Source of the DNA: Laburnicola sp. R22_1
Lineage: Eukaryota; Ascomycota; Dothideomycetes; Pleosporales; Didymosphaeriaceae
Direction of reading: 5' to 3'
Assembly: GCA_014281115.1 (NCBI GenBank)
Contig: JACONQ010000004.1
Span: 868,001-932,000, forward strand
DNA length: 64,000 bases
The translations under genes and the position numbers were made by a program. This document shows, one piece after another, positions 1-11,880 of the stretch; the first letter of the stretch is position 1, and each line of letters opens with the position of its first letter. The notes under the pieces were generated by a model that had not been told where the DNA came from, did not search any database, and was given only the letters and a program-made list of their open reading frames with translations.

Positions 1-155
1 GTATTCGGACTGTTTATTGTTGCCTATGCTAGCTTATTGCTGCCTACACTCATTTACTGCTGCCTATCCTACCTAGCAGTATATATCTTAGCTACTATAT
101 ACATATAATCAAATTAGTGTTTTCCTAACTTTCGCTTTGTAGCAACAACCACTAC
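1..155 (+). repeat. 5' LTR of copia element A, left end cut by the window
   Basis: This stretch matches 5089-5244 along its whole length. It ends in CTACA and is followed by GTTATGAGCCCAG, which looks like a primer-binding site because a near-identical sequence sits inside the 5' LTR of element C. I count about 10 differences from the 3' LTR. All are C/T or G/A transitions, which fits RIP and not random decay. The first ~7 bases of the LTR lie outside the window. Confidence 0.85.
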
Positions 156-299
156 AGTTATGAGCCCAGATTGTGATGGGATCTTACTCACCTGAATTAC
201 CTGCCTACTTACACATAGAGTAGAGAAACCCAGCGAGCACAATAACTACTAAGGACCCAGCTGTCACTCGAGTAACAGTTGTACTTAGTCGATTAGAGG

Positions 300-3200
300 A
301 TTGGCATAAGTGGCTGTTTATCCGCAAGGATACAGCACAAAAGAATCAACTCTGGAAATACGTTAACCCAGACGTTGCAGCAGACTAGCTACCCTAGCTA
401 GAGGAGCCAATTGAACCTCAGCTTAGCGACTATGACTAACGAGCTATGACGTACGCTGGCCTAAACACTGAGCAGCGAGCTGATTACTGTTGGGCATATA
501 AGAGATGGGAGAAGAAGGATCTAGAGTATAAGCGTCAGCTAAAGGCGCTGGCAGACTTTAACTTTGAGATTAGTAAGACGATAGCAGCGCATCACATTTA
601 CCTAATTGAGGACAAGGATACGCCGCACTAACGCCTTATAACCCTTAAGAAACATCTCGCACTGTTAGATGCGACGCAACGCCGCGATCTAATAGCGGTA
701 TATAAGGATCTTCAGACGCCGCCAAAGGGTAGGAAGGTTGAAGAATGGCTTTAAAGGTGGATCGAGGTCACTAACTAGTGCAAGGCCATTAGGCTGGTAG
801 AGACTGAAGACACCTGAGCGCAGGAAGACTTCCTAGTCGCCTGTAAGACAATTGACCCTGAATACAGAACAGCAGGTCTACAAGACCTAATTTAGAAGGA
901 GAGGCTTAGTAAGACAGTCCCCTTAGTGGAGAACTATGTTGCTAAGTTCTTAGCATACCTAAAGCGTACACGCCTAATTAGTATAGGCTTTAGCGCACAC
1001 GCGGCAGAGCTAGAGATAGCAAAGCCAACAACACTGCAAGATAATAAACCTATATAGAGCGGTGTATGCCTCTGTGGCAAAAGACACTCATGGTCGAGAT
1101 GCTAGGTGATGAACCCAGATGCGCCTTACAGACCCTAAGGATTCGACAATAAGGAGGGTAGTAAGAAAGTGGCAGCGGCCTTTGCTAAGGATCCGAGCTT
1201 GAAAGCGAGGGTGGAGAAAGCTATATAGGACTGGAAGGCAACTTAGTTGAACTCTAAGCCTGCAGTCACTATTGACGATGGTAAGCCTCCTTCCAATCCA
1301 TTAACCTACACCGCACAATATATGGTATCTGATGCTGTTACGGTTGACGAGCGCGACGAGCGCGACGAGGATCTAATGCTTGACGACGGTGTTAAACCTA
1401 CTAAGGAGTTGGTGGCTCTATTGACGCTTAACAATGTTAGCAGCTATAACTTATTGAGCAACTAATTCATACTTAATCCTGGTTCGAACACTCATATTGT
1501 TAACACTAAGTCCTGGCCTGGATAGACGAGAGAGTATAAGGCCAGTGCTAACGATTTTGTAGGAGTAGGAATAGGCTGTATTAAGATAACTGTATGGGGC
1601 AGCATAAAGCTGACTGTGAAAACACTGAGAGGACTATTACCTATTGTCCTAACACACGTTGCCTTAGTCGAAGGCTTCTTGACGAGCCTTATGGGCTTAG
1701 CACGCTATTGCTTAAGTCAGATCTACTTTAACTTAGGACAAGATTTGCTGTATAAAGTTAGCAAGAAAACTGTTATTGCTTAACTAGAGTATGACAATGG
1801 TTACTGGCTAGTTGACGCTGATGCCAGCCGCCGCCCAGACATACGCCTATTATCATCCTTTAGCACTACCTACTAACTTTTAAAGGACCCTCGACGCGAT
1901 CTTATAGTCGACTACAGGATAGCTCACAGCACCTGGGGCCATTTAGGCAAGAAGGCAATTAAGAAGCTGGCTGACTATGTGGAAGGCTTGCAAGTAGAAG
2001 GCAAAGATAGCGACTTCTGTGGTGTATGTGTCGAATTGAAACTCACAAAGCAAGTCTCTAGAAGACAGTAGGAGGACTTTGCACCTAGGAAATTCTACCG
2101 CGTTGCTGTAGACTTTATCTAGCTTTTGCCACAAGACACAAACGCTTATTTTAATGGTGACCGAGTTGCAGGTTATATGGTGGATTAGTATAGCAAGTGG
2201 CATAAAGTTAACTGCTTTCCACAGCGTACGAAGGCATTCCTGAGCTGCTGGCTTATCCAAAAGGTTCGCAAGATACAGCGTATCTTTGACAGCGACGTCA
2301 CCGCAATTAAGACTAATAACGACCGAGGATATGGAGTTGCACTAAACGTATTAGAGGAACTCTGCGCTGAGCTAGGGATCTAATACAAGCTGTGGGCAGA
2401 CTACGCAGACGAGTAAAATGGCCTTGTAGAGCGAGCAGGCAAGATTATTGTTATTCGAGCTCGAGCCATAAGGCTTGAAGGAAACCTGCCAAAATTATTA
2501 TTAAACGAGCTGTTTAGAACAGCAGCATATATACTGAATCGTATACTAACTAAAGTACTAGGTTGGAAGACTCCATATGAGATTATATGGGGATCAAAGC
2601 CGAAGGTGAACTACCTGCGCCCTATAGGCTGTCGAGCGTATGTCCGAAATCCGTCTATTAAGAGAGGCGACAAGCTGGAGTCCAGAGCTCTTATAGGATA
2701 TCTTGTAGGCTATGATTCGACGAATATCTTTAGGATCTGGCTGCTAACAAAGAACAGAGTAATTTGAGCTAGAGACGTTATTTTTGAACCAACGCGATTT
2801 TACGAAGGACTAGAAGGCTACGTAGCAGAGTTAGTTATTAAAGAGGTTATAGAGCTGCTTGCCTTTCTAGAAGAAGCTGAATCTGACAATATTGCCATTA
2901 AAGAGCTTATGACGCTTAGGCAGACGCGTAACGAGACGCGCAACCAGACGCGCAACATACCTGTAGCTGCAGCTCGCGCAAGCTAGCAGTATATAGGGGG
3001 TGAGAGCAGAGTTGAGGAAATTGATGGAGTTGACGAGGACGTAGAGGATCTATTTCTAGAGGGTGGGCTACTTACGCCTACATTACCTGTGCCTCACGTG
3101 AGCCGGCAACGGAATAACGATACTCCGGCCGAAGTTCTCCCGATAGAACGAGATCTAGAGCTCTCTGCAACCCAAATCCCTGACTATCTACCTAATCGAC

Positions 3201-4990
3201 ACACAAACAATGCGCCGAGACGTAGAAATCTCGAAATTAACGAGTTAAATATACTCACAACCTCACACTGATAGCAGTAGCGCACTAACAACCTCACCAG
3301 TGCAACTAGATACCAGACACACGCGATTTCCTATAGAATATGCATTAATGACTACCTACACGCGTTTATAATAGCGCTGAAGCCGCAGCCTATCTTTAGG
3401 ATCTATTAGTTATAGGTTTCGCCACCGCCAAGGACCTAGAGAGACCTAGAGACTCACCCGCATGGTGCTGAGTTTTAATAAGTAGGTTAAGAAGAATACC
3501 GCAATATATAAAATAAAGGATGCTTTGCTAGGACTGCAAAGACAGTAGCAAATGTTGATGCTGAGGTCTTACCACTTATGTGGGTGTTTACCTACAAATT
3601 TAATAAGGACGGCTTCCTCTTATAATTTAAGGCACGATTGGTGATTAGAGGTGATCTTTAGCAGCTGTACGGAGACACCTACGCCGCCATACTTGTAGCA
3701 CGCACCTTTAGAGCAATTACCGCTATTGCCAATTACTTTGGGCTAGAGCTGATTTAATACGATGTACTAACAGCTTTTCTCAACGCCCTACTTAACCGTC
3801 TACTCTACGCGCAGACGCTAGATAGATTTTAAGAAGATAGAGAACTACTTTAGATACTCCGCGCTCTCTATAGATTAAAGAAGTCACTGCTACTATAGTA
3901 TAAGGAGCTCTATAGGACGCTACAGTCACTAGGGATAAAGCCTGTGCCAGGCTTTCTATGTGTGTACACAAATAAGTGGCTCATACTATTTGTCTATGTT
4001 GACGATATTGTTATGGCCTTTTACCCACACAATACTAAGCTCTACTAGTAGTTTGAGCAGAAGCTTAGCGAGTACTATTAACTAAAGCGACTTGGTCTAC
4101 TCAAGTGGTTTTTAGGCATACGCGTTATCCGAGACATCGCTGCCCGCAAACTCTGGCTGCTCTAGGATGCCTATATTAACAAAGTAGCCGCAAAGTATGG
4201 CATAACGTCTACTAGCCGCCGTACAGAAGTACCTATGATGGTTAACTACCTTGAACCATCTATAGAGGAACCCAACGCAGCTTGTACGAAGCTTTACTAG
4301 GAGCTTGTCGGCCATCTCGCGTTCCTGACGCAGTTCACTCGACTAGATCTAGCACGCGCGCATGTGATACACGCTTCACATCTCACAAACCCCGGACAAG
4401 CTTATGTAGACTCTATACGCAAAGTATGGCGTCACATCCTAGAGATAAAGTACTACGCGCTCGAAGCTTGCATAGCTAAGCAAGAGATTTAAGAGTTTAT
4501 GACTATAGAAGAAGATTATTGCGATCCTATCTTCTTTGGAGTATCTAATGCTGCTTTCGCAGATGACCTAGAGACTCGCCGCAGCTCTTAAGGATATATT
4601 TTCCAGTTGTTTGGGATGACTGTTGACTGGAAGTCTACCCTGCAGCGTACAGTCACTAAATTAACTACTGAGGCAGAGCTACTTGCGCTCTTCCTCACAG
4701 GCTCAGCAATGGAGGAGTGGCTACGCCTTTTTAATGGCCTCTCACTGACGCTTTACACTACTCCGACTATCTTATGTGATAACTAGCAGACTGTTAGGAT
4801 TGTTATAAAAGAACAAGACAAACTGGCAACTAAGCTTAAGTATGTTGATATACACTAGAGCTGGATCCGCTAGGAAGTAGAGCAAGGACAACTCTACGTA
4901 CAATGGCGATCTACTGATAGAATGCCTGCTAACGGCATGACTAAGGTGCTACTATGTTAGAAGCATGCTGAGTTTGTAAGGTAGCTACAC
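300..4990 (+). pseudogene. copia A gag-pol polyprotein relic
   Basis: The Gag-like region runs to about 1250, with a knuckle (CLCGKRHSWSRC) near 1068-1110. The protease motif near 1465-1500 reads LNPGSNTHIV, so the catalytic Asp has become Asn. The GAG-pre-integrase motif WGHLGKKAIKKL is near 1930-1970 and the integrase core at 2090-2480. Reverse transcriptase spans about 3560-4100 (LMWVFTYKFNKDG, then LFVYVDDIVMAF), so the YVDD catalytic motif is still readable. RNase H is near 4620-4880. Dozens of in-frame TAG/TAA stops stand where Gln or Trp codons are expected. This is a complete but heavily RIP-damaged polyprotein gene. Confidence 0.85.
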
Positions 4991-5081
4991 CTTACAAATC
5001 TATACTCTTGACTTTAAGGCACAGTAGATATGTAGGAGAGATTATCCTTATATTGTTAACTAACTACAGGATGAGGGGGTG

Positions 5082-5244
5082 TGTAATGGTATTTGGACTG
5101 TTTATTGTTGCCTATGCTAGCTTATTGCTGCCTACACTTATTTACTGCTGCCTATTCTACCTAGCAGTATATATCTTAGCTACTACACACATACAATCAA
5201 ATTAGTGTTTTCCCGACTTTCGCTTTGCAGCAACAACCGCTACA
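5082..5244 (+). repeat. 3' LTR of copia element A
   Basis: The LTR begins TGTAATGGTATTTGGACTG after a polypurine tract and ends CCGCTACA, giving the usual TG...CA termini. It is about 163 bp and pairs with 1-155. The sequence to its right belongs to a different copia element. Confidence 0.85.
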
Positions 5245-8200
5245 TAAGTATAATCCGCTACTACCCACTTCATATCACATCCGCAAGAATATATCACGAA
5301 CGAAAGAAGCACCACAAAGGGCCTCAGCCGAATTATGGCACAAGAGACTAGGACACTCTAGACTAGCAGCTATTAAACATCTTGTGCAGCAAGCTAAAGG
5401 GGTGCGAGTTAAGAGAGTTATAACAGTTTAATGCGACTCCTATAGAAAAGCAAAGATCTAGCGACAAATTAGCTAAGCACCGCGAATTAATAATAGAGGA
5501 CTAGGAGAAAGACTAGCTATCGACTTTCATGCCTACAAGGCGCAAAGTAGCACTGGCGAAAGGAGCCAGATGCTTATCACTAACAGGTACTCAGGCCTGC
5601 AATAGGACTTTTATTTCAAAGATAATTAACCAGCAAAGTTGGTTATTAAAGTTCTATTAAACTTCTTTCTCTTCCTTAAAAACCATTACAATATTATGGT
5701 CAAGGTTATTAAAGCGGACAACGAGATTATAATAGTGAAACTGGAAATCGAGCGCTGGTTAGCATCACAAGGAATTACTGTCGAGCCTTCCGCCCTAGAT
5801 ACACAAGCTCAAAATAGAGGTGCCGAACGCTTAGGGGGTGTGAATAAAGAGAAATTGCGCGCGATGCGTCTTAATGCCAACCTACTCTAGGAACTATGGC
5901 CCGAAGTCATAAGAGCTGCAGTATACCTCTACAATCAAACACCAAATTATGCGAACAACTAGAAAACGCCATACGAGATATTCTTCACACGAGTAGTAGT
6001 AGTAGTAGTATTGATTAACGTCCAGGAACCTAGGTTCTAGCCTCCCATGGGGCATGGGGACGCGCCGAGTAGCCATCTGGGGCCAGCCAGATGGTAAAGG
6101 CGATTCATGCTATAAGCTATTGCCGTCTCTTGCAGCGGCTCGTAAGAGTCCGCCCCCCTCCGTGCGGGGGCTGAATCCGTGTCTTCATGCCTATAGGCTG
6201 AGATGTCGGGGTGTAGCTATTATACATATAACAATCCAAAGCAGGGGCAGCTTCGGCTGCCCCAAAGCTGTGTTGAAAAGTGCCAAGACCTTAGCGTAAA
6301 ACTAGTATAGGAAAGGTAAGGATCGTGTAGACAGTAAGGAGAGGTAAGGAGAGTAGGAGAGCGTAGGGGAGGTTGCCTCGTGTGGCAAGATGTCAGGATA
6401 AGAGGCACCCCTGCTGGGAGCTCAGACAGAGTCGACGCCGGAGGAACTGTCCCAGGTTATTGTCGCGCCCGCCAGCATCTGTGGCTTAGTAGGCAGTCCA
6501 TAGAACCAACATTTATTTGTTAGTGTCAGTGGGGTTAGCAAGCTCTAGCAAGAGTTGAAAATCTTCAGGCTCAAGGGTCTTTAAGTATTCAACGCCCTCC
6601 CGTGTGGTGCTAGGAGGGAGAGGGGGTCGTTTCGGCCAGTAGCGGAACTTCCGGACTATTCTTCACACGAGTTGCTCTGAACAACAGAGTAGTTACCTTA
6701 ATTAAGAAACCCAACCTTGCTTACCTCAAAGCGTATGGCTGCAAAGCGTTCGCAATAACGGATAATACACATTGAGGTAAATCAAGGCTATAACGCCTAG
6801 ACCTAAAGGCTTGGATTAGTTACCTAGTAGGATACCGGTCCTTAAACATCTATCGAATTTGGATACTATCACTTGCTAAGGTAATAAGCACTCGCGACGT
6901 TATCTTTAACGAACAAACTGTCTTTAGTGGCAAAACTAAGGACCTTATAGATAACCTCATGCACAGTACACTAGAGGAAATTGCCACATACGTGAGAACA
7001 ATCGAACTCCCAACACCAAGTTATTAACCAGAGACAGAGTCCTTCTATGAAGACGACACTGTTAGAGGCTCATCAAATCCCCAAGGCGAAGTAGACCCAC
7101 TAGGCTACTACCAAGGAGTGAAGATTAGGGACAACTATCCAACTTCTCTAACTACACCACTACCTGCGGCATTACTTGCGTAGTTAATGGCTGGAAATGA
7201 ATTAGAAATGAACCTAAAAGGGTCATCCAAAACTGTCCCCTAGGCAGCCGCCTTCATGGCAGGAACTCAAGCTAGCTATATTGGGAAATACAAAGGGGAT
7301 GTTATAGACAAGGCTAAGATGATAAGAACGCTCGCCAAAGGCTTAAAGCCCCATCGAAGTCAACTCCCACCTCTGCCAACGTGCTGTACCAAGCTTAAGG
7401 ATCACCTAATAGGCGAATTGTTTAAAGAAGCAGAGCGGGATCACCTCGCAAGCCACAAACAAATGAAATCATAGTTAGAAGTACTAATAAAGAAGATCAA
7501 ACTAACAGGATAGTAGATTCTTAACTATATGTGGGTATACACCTACAAGCTTAATAAACACCATCACTTACTAAAGTGCAAGGCACAGCTAGTTGTCTAG
7601 GGCAATTAATAACAGAATATTACCTCTTAAGACACTTATGCAGCCACGCTTGCCAGCAGGTTGTTCCAAATGCTAGTGGCAATAGCAGCTTACTATAATA
7701 TGGAGCTTGAGCAATACAACGTTACAAACGCTTTTGTCTATGTAAGTATAGACTAAGAGGTATACATAAGAATGCCCTGTGGCTATTAGAAGCCTAGAAC
7801 AATACTTTAAGTTAACAAGGCTTTATATAGTCTTTAGATCTCACTACTCCTCTAGCAGAAAGAGTTTACCTTAACACTTAAAGCTCTAGGTTTCTAAATA
7901 GTGCCTTATAAGCTATGCTGCCTTCTTAAAGACGGAATTATTGTCTTCTTCTACGTCGACAATATTATCTTAGCTTTTCACAAGCAGAAAGAGGAAGAAG
8001 CCCAATAAGCAATTAAGCGCCTATAAGAAAAATACACCTTAAGTAGAGGAAATAACCTTTAGTGGTTCCTTAGCGTAGAGATTATTAGAGATTAAAAGAC
8101 TAGGACAATTTAACTCTCTTAGGCTGCCTACTTAGACAAGATTAGTCGATTAGTTAACAAGAGGGATATTCGACATAACACCCCAATAGCAGCTATTAAG

Positions 8201-8900
8201 CTAAAACCACAAGACAGCTTAGCAACATTCTTAGAAATTAATAAATACTAACGCAAGATCGGATCGCTTCTATTCGCGGTAGTAATGACTTAACCGGACA
8301 TAGCCTTTGCAACCTTAAGGCTAGCTCGATTCCTATTAAATCCAGACTTGGAATATTACAATGCCGCTGATCAAGTACTACTATACTTATTAAGCACCAG
8401 ATGGAGAGCACTACAGCTTAGAGGAGGCAACTGCCTTTAAGTAGCCAGCAATGCCTTATTTGCTAACAACACACTAGACAGAAAGAGCTTGCAAAAATAC
8501 ACTATTAAGCTATTTAACAGACTTATTACCTAGAAAGCAAGCAAACAAGACACTGTCACAACTTTGACAACTAAAGCAGAGCTTCTCGCCTTATCGCAAG
8601 TGGCTAAGGAAGCAATCTTTATATTAAGACTACTGGACGAACTACAGATTAAACTGCGCTTATTGTCAATTACTGTCTAATGCGATAATAAGCAAACTAT
8701 TCGACTAGTTACTAAGGAGATATCCAGGCTTCAGACTAAACTATAACACGTCGACATTCACAATCACTAGTTAAGACAGGAAGTCTCTACTAGAAAGATT
8801 AAGGTGGAGTACGTACAATCGGCAGAAATAATCGCCAACGGCTTTACGAAGGTCCTCCTAGTTAACAAGTGGAAAGGGTTCCTAACCTAACTTGGGCTAG
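5245..8900 (+). pseudogene. copia B pol relic (integrase-RT-RNase H)
   Basis: The pre-integrase motif ELWHKRLGHSRLAAIKHL lies near 5330-5390. The integrase core (KVIKADNEIIIV, TVEPSALDTQAQNRGAERLG) is at 5640-5900. The reading resumes after the insertion at 6673 with the integrase C-terminal GKAFA/GYRSLNIYRIW-type segment. Reverse transcriptase is near 7500-8000, with FFYVDNIILAF where copia has YVDD, so the second Asp is Asn. RNase H follows at 8550-8890. Multiple in-frame stops make it non-coding. Confidence 0.8.
5995..6656 (-). mobile_element. SINE- or truncated-LINE-like insertion with 16-bp target duplication
   Basis: The integrase gene of copia B is split by 662 bp. The 16-bp sequence TATTCTTCACACGAGT stands on both sides (5979-5994 and 6657-6672), a long target duplication typical of target-primed reverse transcription. 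The insert starts on the plus strand with (AGT)n, so on the minus strand it ends in a simple (ACT)n tail, again as in non-LTR elements. It is GC-richer than its surroundings and has no LINE-like ORF that I recognise. Either a SINE-type element or a 5'-truncated LINE fits. Confidence 0.72.
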
Positions 8901-9033
8901 TTAAGATAACAGAACGCAAAGTAGCGAATAAAGCACCTCTTGAGAAAATTCAAGGGCACCTTAATAACCTTACTTTAGGATAATAGGCTACTAAATAGTT
9001 CAGCTTACAAGAATCTTCTAAGCTAAGGGGGTG

Positions 9034-9210
9034 TGTTAGATATGCAGCTGTTAGATAGAACAAGCGCGTTAAGGTTGGATCTGTACAATAAAGTAGGGAC
9101 CACCTGGCTTGGCACACTAGCGAAGAAGTCAGAACTAGCCAAACACGGTGGACACAAACACAATACAATTATCATTATCTATTAAGGCGCATCATCGCAT
9201 TCAACCATTA
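9034..9210 (+). repeat. candidate 3' LTR of copia element B
   Basis: The candidate starts TGTTAGATATGCAGCTG directly after the purine tract AAGGGGGTGTG and just downstream of the RNase H relic, where a copia 3' LTR should begin. Its partner LTR is not in the window, so the right end (near 9210) is approximate. Confidence 0.5.
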
Positions 9211-9239
9211 AATCTGACAAAAGGATTAGCTAGGCAAAG

Positions 9240-11880
9240 TTAAGAATAATTCTTAGAGATTTAGTAATCTTATATAGCAAGTAAGGTTGTTAAAAAAGGC
9301 TCTTAATCTTAATATCTTTAATAAAACCTAGCTCTAGCTATTTAGGCCCTATTAGCTAGTTTAATAATTCTAGATTCTAAAGTGCAAAGCACTCCTTTAG
9401 TACCTAGATAAAAGTTTAGGTTAGGTGTTTATACTATAATAATAAGACAAAGTAGAGGTATTACTAAAGAAGCTTAAAGATAAGGACTAGTAAAGCAAAG
9501 GTATAGAGTAGCTACTAAATAATAAGTAGTAGTTTTTTAGAGATTATAAATGTTTAAAAGCATAGCTATAGCGTAAGAAGCTTATAGATATAGTAGTAAT
9601 TATCTAAAGTGCTATTAAGGTAAGGGACTATAACTAAGTAATAAGGGTAAGAGTAAGTAGTAGTAGTAAGAGTATAGGGGAGATAGGTAGTAGCAAGATC
9701 CTAGGGGGGCAGAATATAGCTCGCTAGTTGCGAGGGGAGATCTACTATAGGAGAGAGTTAATAAAATAGTTAAGTTAGTTGCTATTATAATTATTATTAT
9801 TATTATTATTATTATAGTAAAAAGTATTATTAAAGAAATTATTAATTACGTAATATAATAGTTACTTAAATAGCTGGCTACTATACATAGTATATAATAA
9901 CCTTCTATTTTAATTTACTTTAACCTTAAACTAAAAAAAGGATTAAAAAAGGTATTAATTAAGAAGACTTCGCGCACTCTTAGTACATAGTATAATGCTA
10001 TAAGGAAAAGTAGTAGGTGTGCTAAAGAACGTAGTAAATTAAGTAAAGTAATAAGACTAGTTTAGTGGCTATTTAGGGACTATTTATAAGTATATGCAAA
10101 TTAGCCCCTTATAAAGTTAATTATAAGCTATACTATAGTACTAAAGTTAATAATAATAATAATATAAAGCGTAGTTGCCTACGTAGTACCTTATAAAAAT
10201 CTACAACTAGAGATTATCTTTATTAATTTATTCTTACATACATAATATAACTAAATATTATATAAGACCTTAAGGTTATAATCTAGTATAGCTATCCCTT
10301 AACCTAATAACGCGCTTTCTATAGGGTAGGCAGTTACGCGCCTATATATATATAATAAGTAGGACAATAATAATAATAAGATATATAATAATAAGGAGTA
10401 TAATCTAGACTCTAATAATAAATATATATAAAATAGGTATTATAAAGGTTAGACACCTATAGATCTTATAGAATATATAGTAGTATTGTATAAGTTGTGC
10501 AATAAATAGATTACTATAGCTAGTTTATCTTATTATAGGTAATACCTAGGTGCTCTAGAAACTATAGATTTTAACTTATAGCTTGTTCTCTGCTAGTTTA
10601 GCTGCCTAGTGCTTAGCTATAATAGTAATAGACGTTACTAGAGTGGTTTTAAAAAGTAAGAGGTAAGATTTAGTTAGATCTAGAAGCAAAAGGTTAGGTA
10701 TATTCTAAACTACCTATAGTTTTACTAGTATAAAAAATATATAATAAATAGTTACTAGAGGCATAAAGTATATATAGGTACGCACCTATACTATAGAATT
10801 TCTATAAAAAATAGGTAGAGTAAGGCTAACGCTAGAAAAGTATACTAAAGGTTAATAAATTAATAGGTTAATAGGTTGTTAGTAAAAAATAGTAGAGTGC
10901 TATTTAGTATTAGGAGTAGGGAGTGCGCGCGCAATACTTATTATATATTATTGTAGTAGAGTAGAGGTCTAAGTTATTAATTATTTAGTAAGGCAGTAGC
11001 AAAAGGTAGAAGGTAGTAGATAAGTAAGTAATTTAAAGTGTTATTATTGTAAGTTTGTTATCTTAAAAGCTAGGGGGAGAAATGTTAGTAAAACTTTAAC
11101 ACACTTTAGGTTCTAGGGCTTAGCGTATATATAACGTAATATTATGTAGGCGCTGTAACACAATAAAAAAAGTAGTAATTAACCGCAGTAGGGCCACTTA
11201 AAAACTAAATAAGTGGAGGCAGTTTATACTCTTGCCTAGGAGGGTAAAAAAGGTATTTAGTAAGCTAATATAAATTATTATAAATAATATAAGATAAAAT
11301 ATTAATAGGTATATACTATTTTTTATAAGTAGAATAAAAAGTAATATATACTAAATACTCTATTACTTTATTATTATATTAAAATTACTTCTAATAAATC
11401 TTTTACTATCTCTCTACACTCTACTATTTACTTAGGTAATAATATTATTTCTAAAAAAGTACTTGATATTACTAAAAAGTATTAAAGATTATTATTATAT
11501 AGAGATTCTAACTAAGGTTTAGTCTGCACTATATATAGAGAGGAGTAAAATAAAAGGTACTAAAACCTAGTACCTAGTATATAGTAGTAGTAACAAAATA
11601 TATATAAAATAATAATAATTTTATTATAAACTTTCTATATAGTAGTATTAATAATAGTAGTTAATAAATAGTTAGGCATAACTAAGTTATAGGTTATCTC
11701 TTAACTAGTAGACTATTAGAGAGCTGCAGTAGATCTACGCGGAGTTGCAACTGTGAGAGCAGTGTGGGCAATAGAGCACTTAACTATAGTTTAGTTATTA
11801 TGCTTATAACCTAATAGCAGCATAACTATAGTTTACTATACGTATAGTGTATAAGTCTCTTATAATATTAGTTATCTTGG
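9240..11880. other. extremely TA-rich RIP block, element type not recognisable
   Basis: About 2.6 kb is dominated by TA dinucleotides, with TAG/TAA in every frame, many short (ATT)n, (AAT)n and (TAG)n runs (for example 9779-9820), and almost no ORF. A purine tract TAGGGGGAGAA at 11071-11082 followed by TGTTAGTAAAACTTTAAC at 11083 looks like an LTR junction, so part of the block is probably a retroelement. Base composition becomes normal close to 11880. No domain could be read even when Gln and Trp were allowed for TAG. Confidence 0.7.

Larger units (their letters stand above)
1..5244 (+). mobile_element. Ty1/copia retrotransposon A, RIP-inactivated
   Basis: Long terminal repeats bound this unit (1-155 and 5082-5244). 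Between them, in copia order, lie gag with a CCHC-like knuckle, protease, integrase, reverse transcriptase and RNase H. A purine tract (GAGGGGGTGTG) precedes the 3' LTR. The sequence right of the 3' LTR resumes in the pre-integrase domain of another copia element (B), so A appears to have inserted into B; the 5' part of B would then lie left of the window. Stop codons are abundant and no product can be made. Confidence 0.88.
5245..9210 (+). mobile_element. Ty1/copia retrotransposon B, interrupted and 5'-incomplete in the window
   Basis: Copia-type sequence starts directly after the LTR of element A with the GAG-pre-integrase domain and continues through integrase, reverse transcriptase and RNase H to a purine tract (AAGGGGGTGTG) and a candidate 3' LTR at 9034. 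It is nested around element A on its left and is itself interrupted by a 662-bp insertion at 5995-6656. Stops replace many Gln and Trp codons. Confidence 0.8.

Noticed and set aside
6478..6500. GTGGCTTAGTAGGCAG inside the SINE-like insert resembles a pol III A box
   Set aside because: It is on the opposite strand to the inferred element orientation and no B box follows at tRNA spacing.
1..9210. Idea that TAG is reassigned to Gln or Trp, since most stops in the elements are TAG
   Set aside because: The same change affects non-coding LTRs as pure transitions, host genes use TAG as normal stops, and RIP explains the CAG/TGG to TAG bias.
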